Shown here: positions 12,029 through 23,450 of the stretch, one piece after another
Layout: each line of letters begins with the position of its first letter
Position numbering within the stretch: position 1 is the stretch's first letter
Source of the DNA: Kappaphycus alvarezii
Taxonomy: Eukaryota > Rhodophyta > Florideophyceae > Gigartinales > Solieriaceae
Direction of reading: 5' to 3'
Assembly: GCA_002205965.3 (NCBI GenBank)
Contig: NADL03000008.1
Coordinates: forward strand, 620,001-684,000
Length of the DNA: 64,000 nt
Notes under the pieces: model-generated
What the model was told of the DNA's origin: nothing
The model's input: the letters and a program-made list of their open reading frames with translations, nothing else
Databases searched by the model: none
Made by a program: the position numbers and the translations under genes

Positions 12029-12834
12029 TGCAATGCGTGGTGCGCAGTTTTTCTTGTCTAGGAACGTAACCCCGTCAGTCAATGAGAAAACCAACACACA
12101 CACAACAAGAACCACACGGTGTTCGCTGTCCCTCTTTCTATTTGAGCACTCTGCGATGCAGTAGCACAGCTTCGCCAACGGCGAGGAGAAGTGGGGCTGG
12201 AAGAGCGGGGGTGATTCCTTGGACAGCTGGACGGCACACTTGTCCTCCAGGTTGTAAGGCCGTACCGCGGTCCGGGGAATGCTAGAACCTTTATAAGAAT
12301 CGATCCTTTGGAGATAAAGATGTTGTCACCAACGAAAAATTTTTTGTTCCTATTTGTATATGTACACCGGAATCCGGGCGCCAATGTGAGTAATATCACA
12401 AACAAAAAACAAAAGTGGCATTATATATTGGATAGAGAGGGTGGAAATAAAAGGTGGACCCAGGCGGATAAACGTGGCTATACCCAAAGTTGCCGTTGGC
12501 AAGGTCTCTGCAAAGGCGGAAGTTAGGAGTAAATTTCAGAGCCAACGACGGGGTGGTTGTTTAATCTGGGGCCTAGTGGCCAGGTAGGTACAAATACGAA
12601 GTAGCTAGGTTAGGGTTATCTACGACGGCGGGGTAATTAAAGTTAAGGTCAGCCAAGTAAGCAAGATCCAAGTAAGAGATAAGTAAAGTTGACACTTGGC
12701 CAAAAAGGTGCTGTGAACCTGACAAAGAGGGATTGCGAGCAACCTGTGGGTCTTAATGTGTGTTTGTGTTGGTTTTCTCATTGTCTGAAGGGATTCTGAA
12801 CCTAGACAAGAACAACTGCGCACCACGCATTGCA
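12029..12834 (-). mobile_element. 0.8-kb inverted-repeat element, copy 1
   Basis: The ends are a ~105-120-bp inverted repeat at roughly 80 percent identity. The left starts TGCAATGCGTGGTGCGCAG and the right has the exact reverse complement. Both arms continue with TTCTTGTCTAGG and CAATGAGAAAACC. A second, more diverged copy lies at 54826-55684. On the minus strand both copies share a short open segment with ...SKES/FKES...LCYCI, and both have a GCGCCAAT block, so the element may encode a small protein or gag fragment. No exact target duplication was found. It is not a known superfamily that I can name. Confidence 0.6.
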
Positions 12835-14112
12835 TTAAACGATCTTCAAATTTGATGTGCTTCACCATAATATTATGAGACTTGTAGAACCTTTCCTCAT
12901 CCTGAACAGTCCGCTCTTGATCAAATTGCACACGAGTTTCAGATAGCGAAAACTGCCGTTCATCAAGTTCCTTCCCTCTCTTTTCGAAAATCCACTATGA
13001 AGCGGTCAATTTCAGATCCATCTTGCTAGACCTCCTTTTATTAAGTGATGATCCCTTTCCATCTTCTCGTCACCTGAGGCCCCACTTCCGGGCGAGGAAT
13101 CTTTATGGTGCTGTATTGCTGCTTTTTTATTTCCTCCCGCGCCGGTATATGATCTGTTTAGCAGACTTTATTCTTCTATTGCCCTCTTTGAAGTATCTTC
13201 AAATTAATGGAGCTCAAGAATCAAATCGTCAAGGAGCTGATCGTTCTCACTAAATCTTTTGCAAGGCCGGATGTTGACGAGTTCTTTTCTACTGTAGCAC
13301 GGCGTATTTCAAAAATAATTCAAAACGGTTGGTAAGGGATTTTTAAGTTAGACTTGGCTTGGTATTTGAATACCATATTTGGATTCTCGGCGAGAGAAAC
13401 GTCGCGATCTCGACGAAAGCCTTCCCTTTGAGCCACAAACTTGAGGACAAGCGTCGGTGCATGGAATCATTTACGTATGGTGCAGTCTCAGTTGGAACCA
13501 TCAAACCTTCGCAGTTTGCGGGTATTCCTGTCGTGTGGTAAACTGTCTTTTTCGCTTCTATCAACATCATGATTACTGATGCACGAGCCGCCACTGTACT
13601 CGAGCTTGACCCTTGGGATAAAGCAGACAGTACAGGTAGATCGGATGTGGTGGGTGGTCAAGATGGTAAATTTTGAAGGATAGGAAGCATAGGACGACGA
13701 AAATTTGGTGCACCAGGCGCAGTTATGTTACTTGAAATTGGATAGACAGTCGTTGCAGATAGATCGGACGTGGCGAGTGGTGGGAGGTAAATGCTGAAGG
13801 TGTGGCATCACAGAAGGAAGAAAAGTAGTAGATCGTTTGGAGACGGGGTGGGGTTGAATGATGGAAATATGGATAGATGATGGCAGAGGAGGGAGGTTGA
13901 TAGCATTGCTTGTGGAGGGTAGTTGAAACTGTGTTAACAACTTTGTTTGTCGTTGCTTGTACTGGATTAGACAAAGGGAGCAGCTGGGACCGAGCAGCTC
14001 CCAGCTCGGTTTCGTAAAATGTTCGTGTCCCATATTTGGGGTTGCAGCGGTGATGGGTTGCTAGAACTTTATCGAAGACTCTTCCACAAACCCACGAGAT
14101 TGTATGATATGT
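12835..14112. other. Intergenic stretch, with a short imperfect direct repeat
   Basis: No supported gene. Minus-strand segments just right of 12835 are charged (EERFYKSHNIMVKHIKFED), perhaps the tail of an older ORF broken by the element at 12029-12834. Near 13634 and 13758 the phrase TAGATCGGAYGTGG recurs within ~50-bp similar blocks, an imperfect direct repeat. Confidence 0.35.
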
Positions 14113-14117
14113 ACTGT
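14113..14117. repeat. 5-bp target site duplication (left), ACTGT
   Basis: ACTGT directly before the 5' LTR; the same 5 bases directly follow the 3' LTR at 20107-20111. A 5-bp duplication is the rule for copia integrases. Confidence 0.85.
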
Positions 14118-14750
14118 TGTCAGTTGGATGGCTTGCACTTGCAGCGTTGATCGAGATCATGCAAAGATCCGATCCATATTGAAAGGGTGGCTCTTAAAAG
14201 GCACGGAGCATCGTATGCACAACTATCGTAACAACGCAGGAAGCGAATGAAAACATGAATGCAAAGTCCCATGCGGGACAACTGGACGCAACTGCACGTT
14301 GCAACGATCTACCATGAATGCAGCAGTTAGGGAAAGGACTAGGAAGCGGCAAAGGCGAGAGCAACGCAGAAGCGGTACATGCATGCGGACACTAGGCGGC
14401 AAGGACACGGACAATGAAAGAGCGCACGGCATTGAATTGGACCTCGGATGAGCGAGCAAGACGGAATGCAGGACGAGCACGCAGGCATTGGGCACAGACC
14501 GCAGGTGAGCGAATGCAAGAGCACGCATGGATGAGAGCGAGAAAGGCAATAGCAAAGCGAGCGTTGTAGAGGCTATATAAAGGATAGAATAGCGGCTGAC
14601 CGGAAGAGAAGCGGGGCAGCACGCCGGCGACTTGTGCCGACTCATCTTGCCAGCCCACAAACCCCTATTACCTCTGTTGAGATTCTACCCTCTGCCAGCA
14701 AGTCCAGTTATCAGCTTACAGCATTCTATTGTCTACAGACCTAATCAACA
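14118..14750 (+). repeat. 5' LTR of the copia element
   Basis: Starts TGTCAGTTGG and ends CTAATCAACA. It is repeated at 19473-20106. It carries a TATATAAA box at about 14574, the likely RNA polymerase II core promoter for the element transcript, which would start some 25-30 bp later. Confidence 0.95.
14574..14581 (+). promoter_or_regulatory. TATA box inside the 5' LTR
   Basis: The sequence GGCTATATAAAGG sits about 170 bp before the LTR end, the usual place for the U3 promoter. The identical box is present in the 3' LTR near 19927. Confidence 0.65.
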
Positions 14751-14763
14751 GTTATGGGCCCAG
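14751..14763 (+). promoter_or_regulatory. Primer-binding site for a half initiator tRNA-Met
   Basis: GTTATGGGCCCAG begins directly after the LTR. It is complementary to the anticodon stem-loop of eukaryotic initiator tRNA-Met (GGGCCCAUAAC, with CAU the anticodon), not to the tRNA 3' end. This is the internal, half-tRNA priming known for Drosophila copia. The same site recurs at 61727-61740. The gag start codon ATG at 14754 lies inside it. Confidence 0.85.
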
Positions 14764-17700
14764 AGGGAAATGAATCTCCGGAGAGTAGAATGCTTCATGC
14801 TCCCCGTCTAACCCCAAGCAAGGATAAGTTCTACTATAGAAGCGATGTTAGGATGTGGATGAAAAGGGTTAAGGTTTTTGCTAATGGGGGCGATACGAAG
14901 GCCAAAGGAGTGGCTAACGGATTGGACATGCACTTTATTCAGCAATGGATCTCTGCTACCGCCGTGTGTTAGATGCGGATATACAGGATGGGAAACTTAA
15001 GCTTGATCCAGATGATGACGAGGACACAATGACATTTTCACAACAGAAAGGCGTAGTTGAACAAATGCTCATGACGGTAGCTAAGGACTCCCCAACGGAT
15101 GCAGCGAAACGAATGATTACATTAGGGAGAAGGGTGTTCAATTGCCGTCGGTTTCGAAACGAAGATTACGCGGCATTTGCCGAAAGGTTCCGTGGTGTTG
15201 CACAGGCCATCTGAACTGTTTTCGTCATGTCCCCACCGAACAGGAGAAACAGCAAACAGCTTTGATAATGCTAGAGAATGCACAGCTCCCTGATTCAGTT
15301 TATAATAATCTGCTAAGTTTGCTCGTGTCTAAGCAAGAGGATCCAGTACAGCGTACGCGTAAGAGAAACCACATCATGGAACCAGAGCAATTCGACGAAC
15401 TCAAGCTTAATATCAATAACGCAATACAGAGCTTGGGATCAGACACCTTAGAGGATGCTAGAGACAAATGCTGAAGTCCCGCAGAATCATGATTACATCA
15501 GAGAGCCGCATCAACAAGCGCATGGCTGACGATGAGATTGCCCTCACGTTTGGGCTAGAAGATGCGATTGCAGCGTTAAAGACCATCAGAGTCTCTGATG
15601 AGAATAGGAAGGGGGGTACGCGAGCATGGTGAAAGAACCCCCAAGTGTGGGATCAATGATCGGCAGTGCACAACAATCTGACGCCATGCACAATTCCGGC
15701 TACATCCGCCCTGGAACGGGCGCGAAATACAATACCCGTTGTTATGCTTGTAACGGGACTAATCATTGGGCGGGAGACCCTCAGTGTCCCATGTATGGGA
15801 AAGGTCGCAGAGAAAGCAGAATTTGTAAACCCGACAGTGCAAGTGACCTACGCAACAAGATCAATGGCATGCGCAGCAGCTATGAAATACCACAGGAACG
15901 CAGCGTACGCTTTTCCGAGCCACCCCATCCCCGAGGAAGCAAGACCAACTCCCCAACGAGAAGAACCAGTCAACACGCTACTTTGCGAACTAATGAGAGA
16001 CCCAAACCCGATCTATGATCCGGGTGCCCCTCGTTCGATAGGAGGAATCAACGATGCAGTGAAACTCTGTGACATTCTCGAGATAGACCTTAACATACGG
16101 CCACCACAGACATTCTATCTTCACGGATGGGGTAATGACTGCCTCGACCCCAGGCCGGTTGTTGGGGTATGGGATATTACGTTGTTAGATGTAAACGGAA
16201 ACCCGTGCACACTTTGCTTTGACCTTGTTGATGGAGACTCTATCCTAGTTATAGGTCTTGATGTAGGTAAGTTTGCAGTCCAAGATAACATATCAGAAGT
16301 CACAACACTGCGTATCAAGAGGCCGGGCGATAAATCCGAGCGTGTGTTTGCGACATATGTGTCGATTGAGGACGGTAACAAGATGGTGGAGCGGATAAGG
16401 GTCGAGCTCACACCCAGACCCGCAACTTGCATCAAGAATCTTATGTCGGCAATGCTGGACGGTCAAGCACGCAGAGAACCAAGACTGTTTGCGAAGAGGA
16501 TTCATCGTGCCACACACGCGCCGGCAGAGCAAGTTGCAATTATATGTTCCCAAGCAGGAATAATGAACCCAGCGTTGAAGCGAGCCATCGATGAAGTCGA
16601 TTCCGCCTGCGATATTTGTGCTGGCTCTGGGAGACCTAGCCCTAGCAGCAAGATATCCCTGACTCACGTGAACGAAGCCTTCAATGTAGAAGTGCAGGTC
16701 GACCTCTGTTTTGAGTTTATCAGAGGACAGAGGCACACGATATTTCTGATAACGGATACGGGCACAGGATTCTCCGAGGGACTCATAACGGTCTCCAAAA
16801 ACGTGGACAGCATGTGTAAGCTCTTGGAGCATATGTGGATTTTTAGACATGGGGCTCCCATGGCACTCTCGGCAGACGAAGAATATAATCGAGGACGCAT
16901 GCGTACATTCCTTGAAGCAAACAATGTCACCTTCAAGCCGCGGCCTACACGACGCCACAATAAGACAGGCATAATCGAAAGAAAGGTACAAACTGTCAAA
17001 GCTATCATTCGGAAGTTTGACAAAGAGATATCGAGTTGCAGTGCTGAAGACATCGTCGCCAGGTCAGTATTTCTTTCTAATGTATTCTCTGGTTCTCGTT
17101 TACTCAGCTCTTTTCAGCTGGTGAGAGGCTACCAACCATCGCTTCTTGGATACCAGCCACGAAAGTTCCCCAGGTTCTACTGGATGCGCATGTAGAGCAA
17201 GCGGCTACGAGGGCCTTGCAACGAGCGCTGAAGAACAAATGTAGTCCTCAGACACGATCGAACGCGTACAAGGCTGGCGATATGGTCTGGGTTTGGTATT
17301 CATCCTCGAAAGGGAACGAAAGGGATGAATGGGTGAGAGCTCTAGTTGTCAACTACATGAGCACTACATGGAGGTGAGAAGGCTTAAGGATGGCAACCGG
17401 TGAAAGGCAATACAATGAAACCTGCGTATGAGGATGTACGTTTAGCACCTAAGTCCGATCTGACGCGTGAACTCATGGCATGTTCATTGGAAAGCGCACT
17501 AGATAATTCAGTGGACAGGGGGAAACCGGGGCAGGAAGCAGTGAGTGTCCACCGAATGTTAACGCTTTGATGACGATGCGAACACCAGCACATCTAGGCC
17601 ACAATAGCCTAGATATTGGCATGGAAGAACCCAAGGGGCCACAGAGAAGTTATCAGGAGCTCAGCAAATACACTCTAAAAGAGGTTGGCATACAGCAAGA

Positions 17701-19386
17701 CCAAATCACTGGCCCTGCAAAGCTCCCACAGATACTCGAATCGGACAGGGCAAAAGTGCTTCAGGAGATATATAACCAGATCGGAACACGGCAAGTTACC
17801 AAAAGAGAGATAGAATTCGCGCCTTCGTGGATCAGTGAACAAGCCTTCACGAAAGAATATGAGGACAATTGGTCGGACGCCTTTGAGGAGGTAAGTGAAA
17901 AGGAGCTACCCGAAGATGCTAATGTCATTCGCTCGCATGTAGTGTATAAGGTTAAGACCGATGAAGCAGGAACACGGAAGCTCAAAGCGAGGCTGTGCCC
18001 GCATGGCAACGAGGACAGCGAAAAGGATAATATCAGGAAGGACTCAGCTAACGCGCAACTGTGTATTGTCCGGTTGCTGCTATCATTGGTGACATTCCTG
18101 AATTTTCAGGTATGGACGGCGGACATTAAGGGCGCATTCCTCCAGAGCGGTCCTATAAAGAGGAACATCTATGTACGACCACCGAGGGAGTGGCATCACA
18201 CCGGTAGATACAGGAGGGGCATGTTATGGAAACTCCTGAAGCTCCCATACGGAATCATTGAGGCGGGACGACAGTGGATGATCACGTCCGAAAATTGGAT
18301 GCTCACTGAGGGCGGGCTTACGAGAGTTTTTGGGATAAGTCAACTATTCGTCAAGCGTAGTAGGAACGGCAGCATTGTTCTCTTAGTTGCGAAACTAACC
18401 GATGACTTCCTAGCCGCTGGCAGCAAGGACGAGCTCGAGCAATTCTTCCAGAAGATGGGAAAGCGCTTCGAGATCGGTATGATTAACAAGGGCCCTAAAT
18501 TCGTCTTTGGAGGTTGCGAAATCGAGGTGGAGCGTAACGGAGACATAAAGCTCTCCATGAGGGAGTACTGGAACAGGGTTAAACCCATCGAGATGTCTAG
18601 GCTGAGACGAAAAGCAAGAAACTTATTTGCGAATGCACAAGAGACACAGCAGTATCGTGCACTAGCCGGGACACTACTATACCTCGGTAATGGTGCGCTC
18701 CCACAAGCGTCGTATGTCGTATCACTGATGCAGCAGCGAGTAGCCAGATTGAGGGTGGAACACCTGGTTGATGCTAATCACATGTTAGCGGAAATCAAGA
18801 AGCTTAGCTCAAGTATCGTATATCGAAGGGTAGACAACCCCACTGATGTTTGTTTCTTTACCATGTCCGACGCCTCGCACCCAGTGACAGGGACTACGGC
18901 CAAACCGGGATACTCAGTGGGATTCTATGCCGAAATGGTAGAAATGGAAATGATGTCCTACATCTCGTTGATTGGACATCGCATAAGCAGCAGAGAGTGA
19001 GCCACTCTTCTTATGGAGCTGAAATCTTGGCGGCAGCCACCGCGGACGACAGGGGTTTTTACATGAAAACGGCTATCAATACACTATTTCCGAAAACGCC
19101 GATTAAGCATGAACTTAACATAGACTCAAAAGGTTTGTGGGACACTGTAACAACCTTGCATGAAGGAAACGAATATAGGCTCAGGCAAACGGTCCAAAGA
19201 ATACGCAACAGTTTCGAAGCAGAGGAAACAAACATTATTAGATGGATACCAGGACCTATGAATTTGGCCGACGCACTGACAAAGTTCAATGTCGAAATGT
19301 TTAAGAAATTGGACGCAGTATGCAACTCCGGCTATCTTGACATCAAATGGGAATCAGGCTGCATGGTGGATGCCAATGAATGGTAG
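14754..19386 (+). CDS. Copia gag-pol polyprotein (single frame intended, interrupted by single-base frameshifts)
   Basis: Gag occupies about 14754-15800 and ends in a zinc knuckle, CYAC...H...C (about 15750). Protease: YDPGAPRS near 16014, an Asp-x-Gly-Ala type active site with Pro in place of Ser/Thr. Integrase: HRATHAP and CDIC (zinc site), VQVDLCF, LSADEEYN and the Glu in KTGIIERKV (DDE complete). RT: WTADIKGAFLQS and KLTDDFLAAG hold the three Asp residues. RNase H: TMSDASHP, SSYGAEILAAA and NLADALTKFN at the C-terminus. The frame changes near 14940, 15200, 15473, 15610, 17180 and 19000 each need one extra base; conservation continues across them. Given the young LTRs these are more likely sequence errors than decay. 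Start chosen at the first ATG after the LTR. Confidence 0.9.
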
Positions 19387-19463
19387 GCCAAGGATTGAAT
19401 GTCCACGGACAGAGAACATTGGAAGCAGCATGGTTGAGTCGTCTTCTCTCGCATTTAAGACGA

Positions 19464-19472
19464 CTGGGGGAA
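19464..19472 (+). promoter_or_regulatory. Polypurine tract
   Basis: CTGGGGGAA lies directly before the 3' LTR, the site that primes plus-strand DNA synthesis. Confidence 0.7.
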
Positions 19473-20106
19473 TGTCAGTTGGATGGCTTGCACTTGCAGC
19501 GTTGATCGAGATCATGCAAAGATCCGATCCATATTGAAAGGGTGGCTCTTAAAAGGCACGGAGCATCGTATGCACAACTATCGTAACAACGCAGGAAGCG
19601 AATGAAAACATGAATGCAAAGTCCCATGCGGGACAACTGGACGCAACTGCACGTTGCAACGATCTACCATGAATGCAGCAGTTAGGGAAAGGACTAGGAA
19701 GCGGCAAAGGCGAGAGCAACGCAGAAGCGGTACATGCATGCGGACACTAGGCGGCAAGGACACGGACAATGAAAGAGCGCACGGCATTGTTGGACCTCGG
19801 ATGAGCGAGCAAGACGGAATGCAGGACGAGCACGCAGGCATTGGGCACAGACCGCAGGTGAGCGCATGCAAGAGCACGCATGGATGAGAGCGAGAAAGGC
19901 AATAGCAAAGCGAGCGTTGTAGAGGCTATATAAAGGATAGAATAGCGGCTGACCGGAAGAGAAGCGGGGGCAGCACGCCGGCGACTTGTGCCGACTCATC
20001 TTGCCACAGCCCACAAACCCCTATTACCTCTGTTGAGATTCTACCCTCTGCCAGCAAGTCCAGTTATCAGCTTACAGCATTCTATTGTCTACAGACCTAT
20101 TCAAAA
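19473..20106 (+). repeat. 3' LTR of the copia element
   Basis: Starts TGTCAGTTGG like the 5' LTR. Compared with it: an AA deletion near 19787, one G longer in a G run near 19968, a 2-bp insertion near 20006, one A/C change near 19865, and terminal CTATTCAAAA instead of CTAATCAACA. Confidence 0.95.
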
Positions 20107-20111
20107 ACTGT
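20107..20111. repeat. 5-bp target site duplication (right), ACTGT
   Basis: Exact copy of 14113-14117 directly after the 3' LTR. Confidence 0.85.
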
Positions 20112-21416
20112 ACATGTACAGTATTGTACTTCTAAAGTTTTAGTGCTGCACGAGTTTTTTCATTGGTATCGTGTGACAATTTCGTGGCAATCTGCAACGT
20201 GTCCACCTGTACCAATTATTTGATGCGCTGTGGAACATAGGCTAAGCTATTTTTCAATGATTAAAACACCCCAATTTTTCCCCTTGCACATTTTGTGCTT
20301 CCGAGTGTTGTTTGAATTGTGCGGTACTGTACTTGGGACCGTACTGTAATCTGTGCTTTGTATTGTACGGTAAACGTGTATTAGGTGTGGATGATGTGAG
20401 GGCGAAGACTGGTGTACAGTAGTTTGTCGTTGGGGTACAGTATTGCGATAGTACAGTACAGTACAAGTGGTGTAATGGAAAATAAAAGAGGTCTATACAG
20501 AAAACCCTATTTCGTATTTGGACACGAAATGGAATTTTACCAAACAATAAATGGGGGCCATTCTGTGGAATTGTGTCCAACTGACGACGGTGCAAAAGGG
20601 GAAAAATGTGGGGTGATTTTATATTTGAAAGCTATGGTCGGTTGTAGCCCGGAATGTCCTACGCTTGTGCATGAGCCGTAGACAAAACGTAAAAAACATA
20701 AATTATATACAAACGACGCTACAATGTCCAATCGCGGGCGACGTTAATAAAAAAGAAAAGCGAAAACGCGCAAACGACATTTCTTCATTTCGCCCATTCT
20801 GTCACACCCACTAGCCCAGTTAGCATCGCGCTACCTTCCTCTCCCCCCCCCCCTTCAACACCCACCCTTTACAACGCCCCCTTCCCTCTTCCCCACCCAT
20901 GCACCCGTCCTCCTCCCCTGTCCCCTCCGCACTTGCCTCTCCCGCACCTCGTCGTCATCCACACCCCCCCGTCAATTCGAGCTCGCCACCTTTACCAACA
21001 CCACACAAACCCGTCCACCACCTCCCAAAACCTACTCCCCCCGAAACCCTACCCTCCTCCACCTACCTCCCCTCTCTCCACCCTCCTCCCCCTCCCTCAC
21101 TCCCAATCCAACACCCCTCCCCTTCCCGCCTCCCCAACTCTCCACCCCTGCTCCCATTCCTCCGCCTCTCCACCTCTCATTCCCGTCGTTCCCACGAATC
21201 CGACATTGTTCACGCACAAATTCACTACGCCATCCACGGTACCCGGCCAGTCTTCACACCTCGACAACAAATACCTGTCTATCTTCTGCCCATCCCATCT
21301 CCCCGAGTCCCTCCTTTGCCAGTTCCTTGGCCTCATCCCCTACCCATGTCCCCTTGCACGCTTCATCCACCTCATCCGCATTTCCATCATCCAATACTCT
21401 CACCACAGTCGGAACC
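20112..21416. other. Intergenic: TACAGTAC cluster, then CT-rich leader of the next gene
   Basis: From 20100 to 20470 there are many TACAGTA/TACTGTA motifs, densest near 20408-20466 (AGTACAGTACAGTACAAG). From about 20840 to 21410 the plus strand is extremely rich in C and T with almost no purine runs. This gives long open frames in all three frames (Pro/His/Ser/Leu peptides), which I read as a pyrimidine-rich promoter or 5' leader of the Rab GAP gene and not as protein. Confidence 0.5.
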
Positions 21417-22398
21417 ATGGAACGTGAGGCCATGTTTCGCGCCTGTTTAAGCGGTACTAGTGTTGACGTCGATGATTTGCGCAGGTTGGTTTGGATGTAT
21501 GGAGTTCCGGATGCTACATGGGCACGACCTATGGTTTGGAAGTTGTTGGTGGAGTATTTACCCCCTGACCGTTCTATGTGGGCCCGTACTTTGGATAGCC
21601 GTCGTGCGGAGTATTGGGGAATGGTAGCCGATGTGACCGTAGATCCTACGGGAAAGGAGTTGGTGCCTGGTGACCACCCGTTGAGTTTGGGCAGGGGCAG
21701 TGAGTGGCGCGAGTTTTGGGAGGATGAAAGATTGAGGGAGGTGATTGGTAGGGATGTTGAGAGGACGTATCCGGAGATGGCACGCATGCAGAAGCTGAGG
21801 GGGGGTTGGAGCGTGTGCTGTTTGTTTATGCAAAGAGACATGAGGGTGGGTATAGACAGGGGATGAATGAGCTTGCTGCGTTTCTGTTGGTGTTTATGGA
21901 GGAGAGGGGGGTGGATTTGAGCGATGTCGAGGCGGATGCATATTTTTGCTTTGATATTGTGATGGGGGAAATGAAGAGGTGTTATGTTGGTGGGGAGGAA
22001 GGGGAAGTGGAGGGGATGGAGAGGCAGGTTCGGGAGTTTGGCGCTTGTTTCGGATTAAGGATCCAGAGTTGGAGCGTCATTTCGAGGGGCTGAAATTGGA
22101 GCTACGGTTTTTCGCGTTGAGGTGGATTCGGCTGTGGTTGGCGAGGGAGTTTGTGTTACCGGATGTGTTGGCGCTTTGGGATTCGTTTCTGACGTCGGAG
22201 CAGAGGCTGGGTTGGGTGAGGTATGTATGTGTGGCGATGTTAATGAGAATTAGAGAGGGGTTGTTGGCAGGGGACTTTGTCGAATGCATGAAGTTGTTGT
22301 TGCACTATCCGCCGTGTGACACAGCGGCGATTTTGAGAACCGCGGATCGATTGAGAACGTCCAACGTGGTGATTGTGAGAAAGGCGAAACGGGGATGA
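21417..22398 (+). CDS. TBC1D13: TBC-domain Rab GTPase-activating protein, TBC1D13-like
   Basis: Accelerates GTP hydrolysis by a Rab GTPase in membrane traffic (Rab35 is the known TBC1D13 target in animals). The ATG at 21417 has a good context (GAACCATGG) and starts MEREAMFRACLSG. The N-terminal block (PMVWKLLVEYLPPDRSMW) and the DHPLS segment match the TBC1D13 lineage. The arginine-finger motif is IGRDVERTYP and the glutamine-finger motif is GGYRQGMNE. Later blocks are EADAYFCFDIVMGEM, FFALRWIRLWLAREF, VLPDVLALWDSF and CAMLM-like VAMLMRIREGLL. Two frame changes, in the G run at 21799-21805 and near 22050, each need one extra base, and the TBC fold reads through without loss on both sides. About 327 residues once the frames are followed. 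No intron seen. Confidence 0.85.
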
Positions 22399-22674
22399 AG
22401 ACTAGCATCGATTAGTAGACAATAGCTAATGAAGACTGGGAGATTGAATGGGATTGAAACAGCCGCAGCTGCTCGAGCTGGTTGATAGAGCTAGAATAGA
22501 GTTTTAAGCTGTAAATACTGTAATGCAAAAGATGAGCACTTGTATAGAATATTTGCAAAATTGGACCGTTTCTCTCTTGGAGCACGCAGATGGCGCTTGT
22601 CGCTGCAATCATCGTCAACGTCAGGTTTTTCCATACAATCCTCACCACTTGTTTCTTCCGTGTCTGCAAACGCA

Positions 22675-23146
22675 ATGGCAGCAAAGATCCGCGCCCTTGT
22701 CGCAGAGGTCCGGTGGCGTGGCCTCTGGGGCACCGTCCGTGCCGTCAAGATGAACAAGATGGGCACTATGCATTGTTTCGGTATGTCATCATTCCGCGCC
22801 TAATCCTCCTCAACGCATCCCACATCTCCCCAACTCATCCCCATCTCTAACATGTTAACGTTCTCCTTCCCCCACAACAGTTGGTGAGGACCAATTTCAG
22901 AACCGCTACTTTGAGGACCAAACAGAAACGTATGGTCGCGATCGCTGGGTCGAGTACGTCGACGACCGTAACCCGGATTCCTTGAAGATCACTCCAGAGT
23001 GGCATGCCTGGCTTCATCACAACACCGATATTCCTCCCACGGAACAGCCGTTACCAAAGCCGCAATATGAGGGCGAAAGTCAAGGTAACAAGACCGGAAC
23101 AAAAGAAGCGTATGTCCCGTCTCCACCGTTTATCTCAGCGCTTTGA
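22675..23146 (+). CDS. NDUFA12: NDUFA12 (B17.2) subunit of mitochondrial complex I, two exons
   Basis: Supernumerary subunit of NADH:ubiquinone oxidoreductase in the matrix arm. Exon 1 is 22675-22780 (MAAKIRALVAEVRWRG, then VKMNKMGTMHCF) and exon 2 is 22881-23146. Splicing between GT at 22781 and AG at 22880 restores a frame that continues VGEDQFQNRYFED, GRDRWVEYVDD and SLKITPEWHAWLHH, the family signature. The product is 123 residues, somewhat shorter than the animal protein (about 145), ending YVPSPPFISAL. It has no frameshift. It begins 276 bp after the stop of the Rab GAP gene on the same strand. The N-terminus has Arg and Lys but no acidic residue until Glu10, compatible with import. Confidence 0.93.
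22781..22880 (+). other. Intron of NDUFA12 (100 bp, GT-AG)
   Basis: Starts GTATGTCATC and ends CCCCACAACAG. It is CT/AC-rich throughout and splits codon 36 after its first base. It is the only intron I can support in the window. Confidence 0.9.
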
Positions 23147-23450
23147 GGGCTCGGCAGAGGAAAAGTTTGCGCCATGGACACCGGGAGCCGCAAAACAAAA
23201 CCCCGGTCGTGCGCCGAAAAGGGCGACGTGTTGGACCTGAAATGATCCCAGTCCGCATCCGCACCACCGGTCTTTGGTGCCAATTGGAACACGAGCCATG
23301 CGAATGCTTTGCAAAGCTGTGTACTCGGTTGTCCTGTGTCAATGCACAAGAGCCCTAGTCTTTTATTTCAAAACGCAAAGTCACACACCTGCAGTAAACA
23401 AACTAAAACAAGCGTCTCGTGCAAACTCCCACCTCACTCTAAAACCACAT
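23147..23450. other. Intergenic, between two convergent genes
   Basis: The 3' flank of NDUFA12 and of the SRPBCC gene. No further gene seen; it must hold both polyadenylation sites. Confidence 0.5.

Larger units (their letters stand above)
14118..20106 (+). mobile_element. Full-length Ty1/copia LTR retrotransposon
   Basis: Two LTRs of 633 and 634 bp, flanked by ACTGT on both sides, enclose a primer-binding site, a gag-pol region in copia order (gag, protease, integrase, RT, RNase H) and a polypurine tract. The LTRs differ by about three substitutions and three small indels, so the insertion is recent. It is unrelated at sequence level to the copia element at 61.2-64 kb apart from the shared primer-binding site. 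Confidence 0.95.

Noticed and set aside
12029..12834. Reading the 0.8-kb element as a minus-strand LTR with a TTGGCGCCCGG primer site
   Set aside because: The GCGCCAAT block is suggestive, but the outer ends are inverted and not direct repeats, and no gag-pol follows. Kept as an inverted-repeat element.
20899..21450. 183-codon open frame before the Rab GAP gene
   Set aside because: Low-complexity product of a pyrimidine tract; open in all frames, and the TBC protein has its own ATG at 21417.
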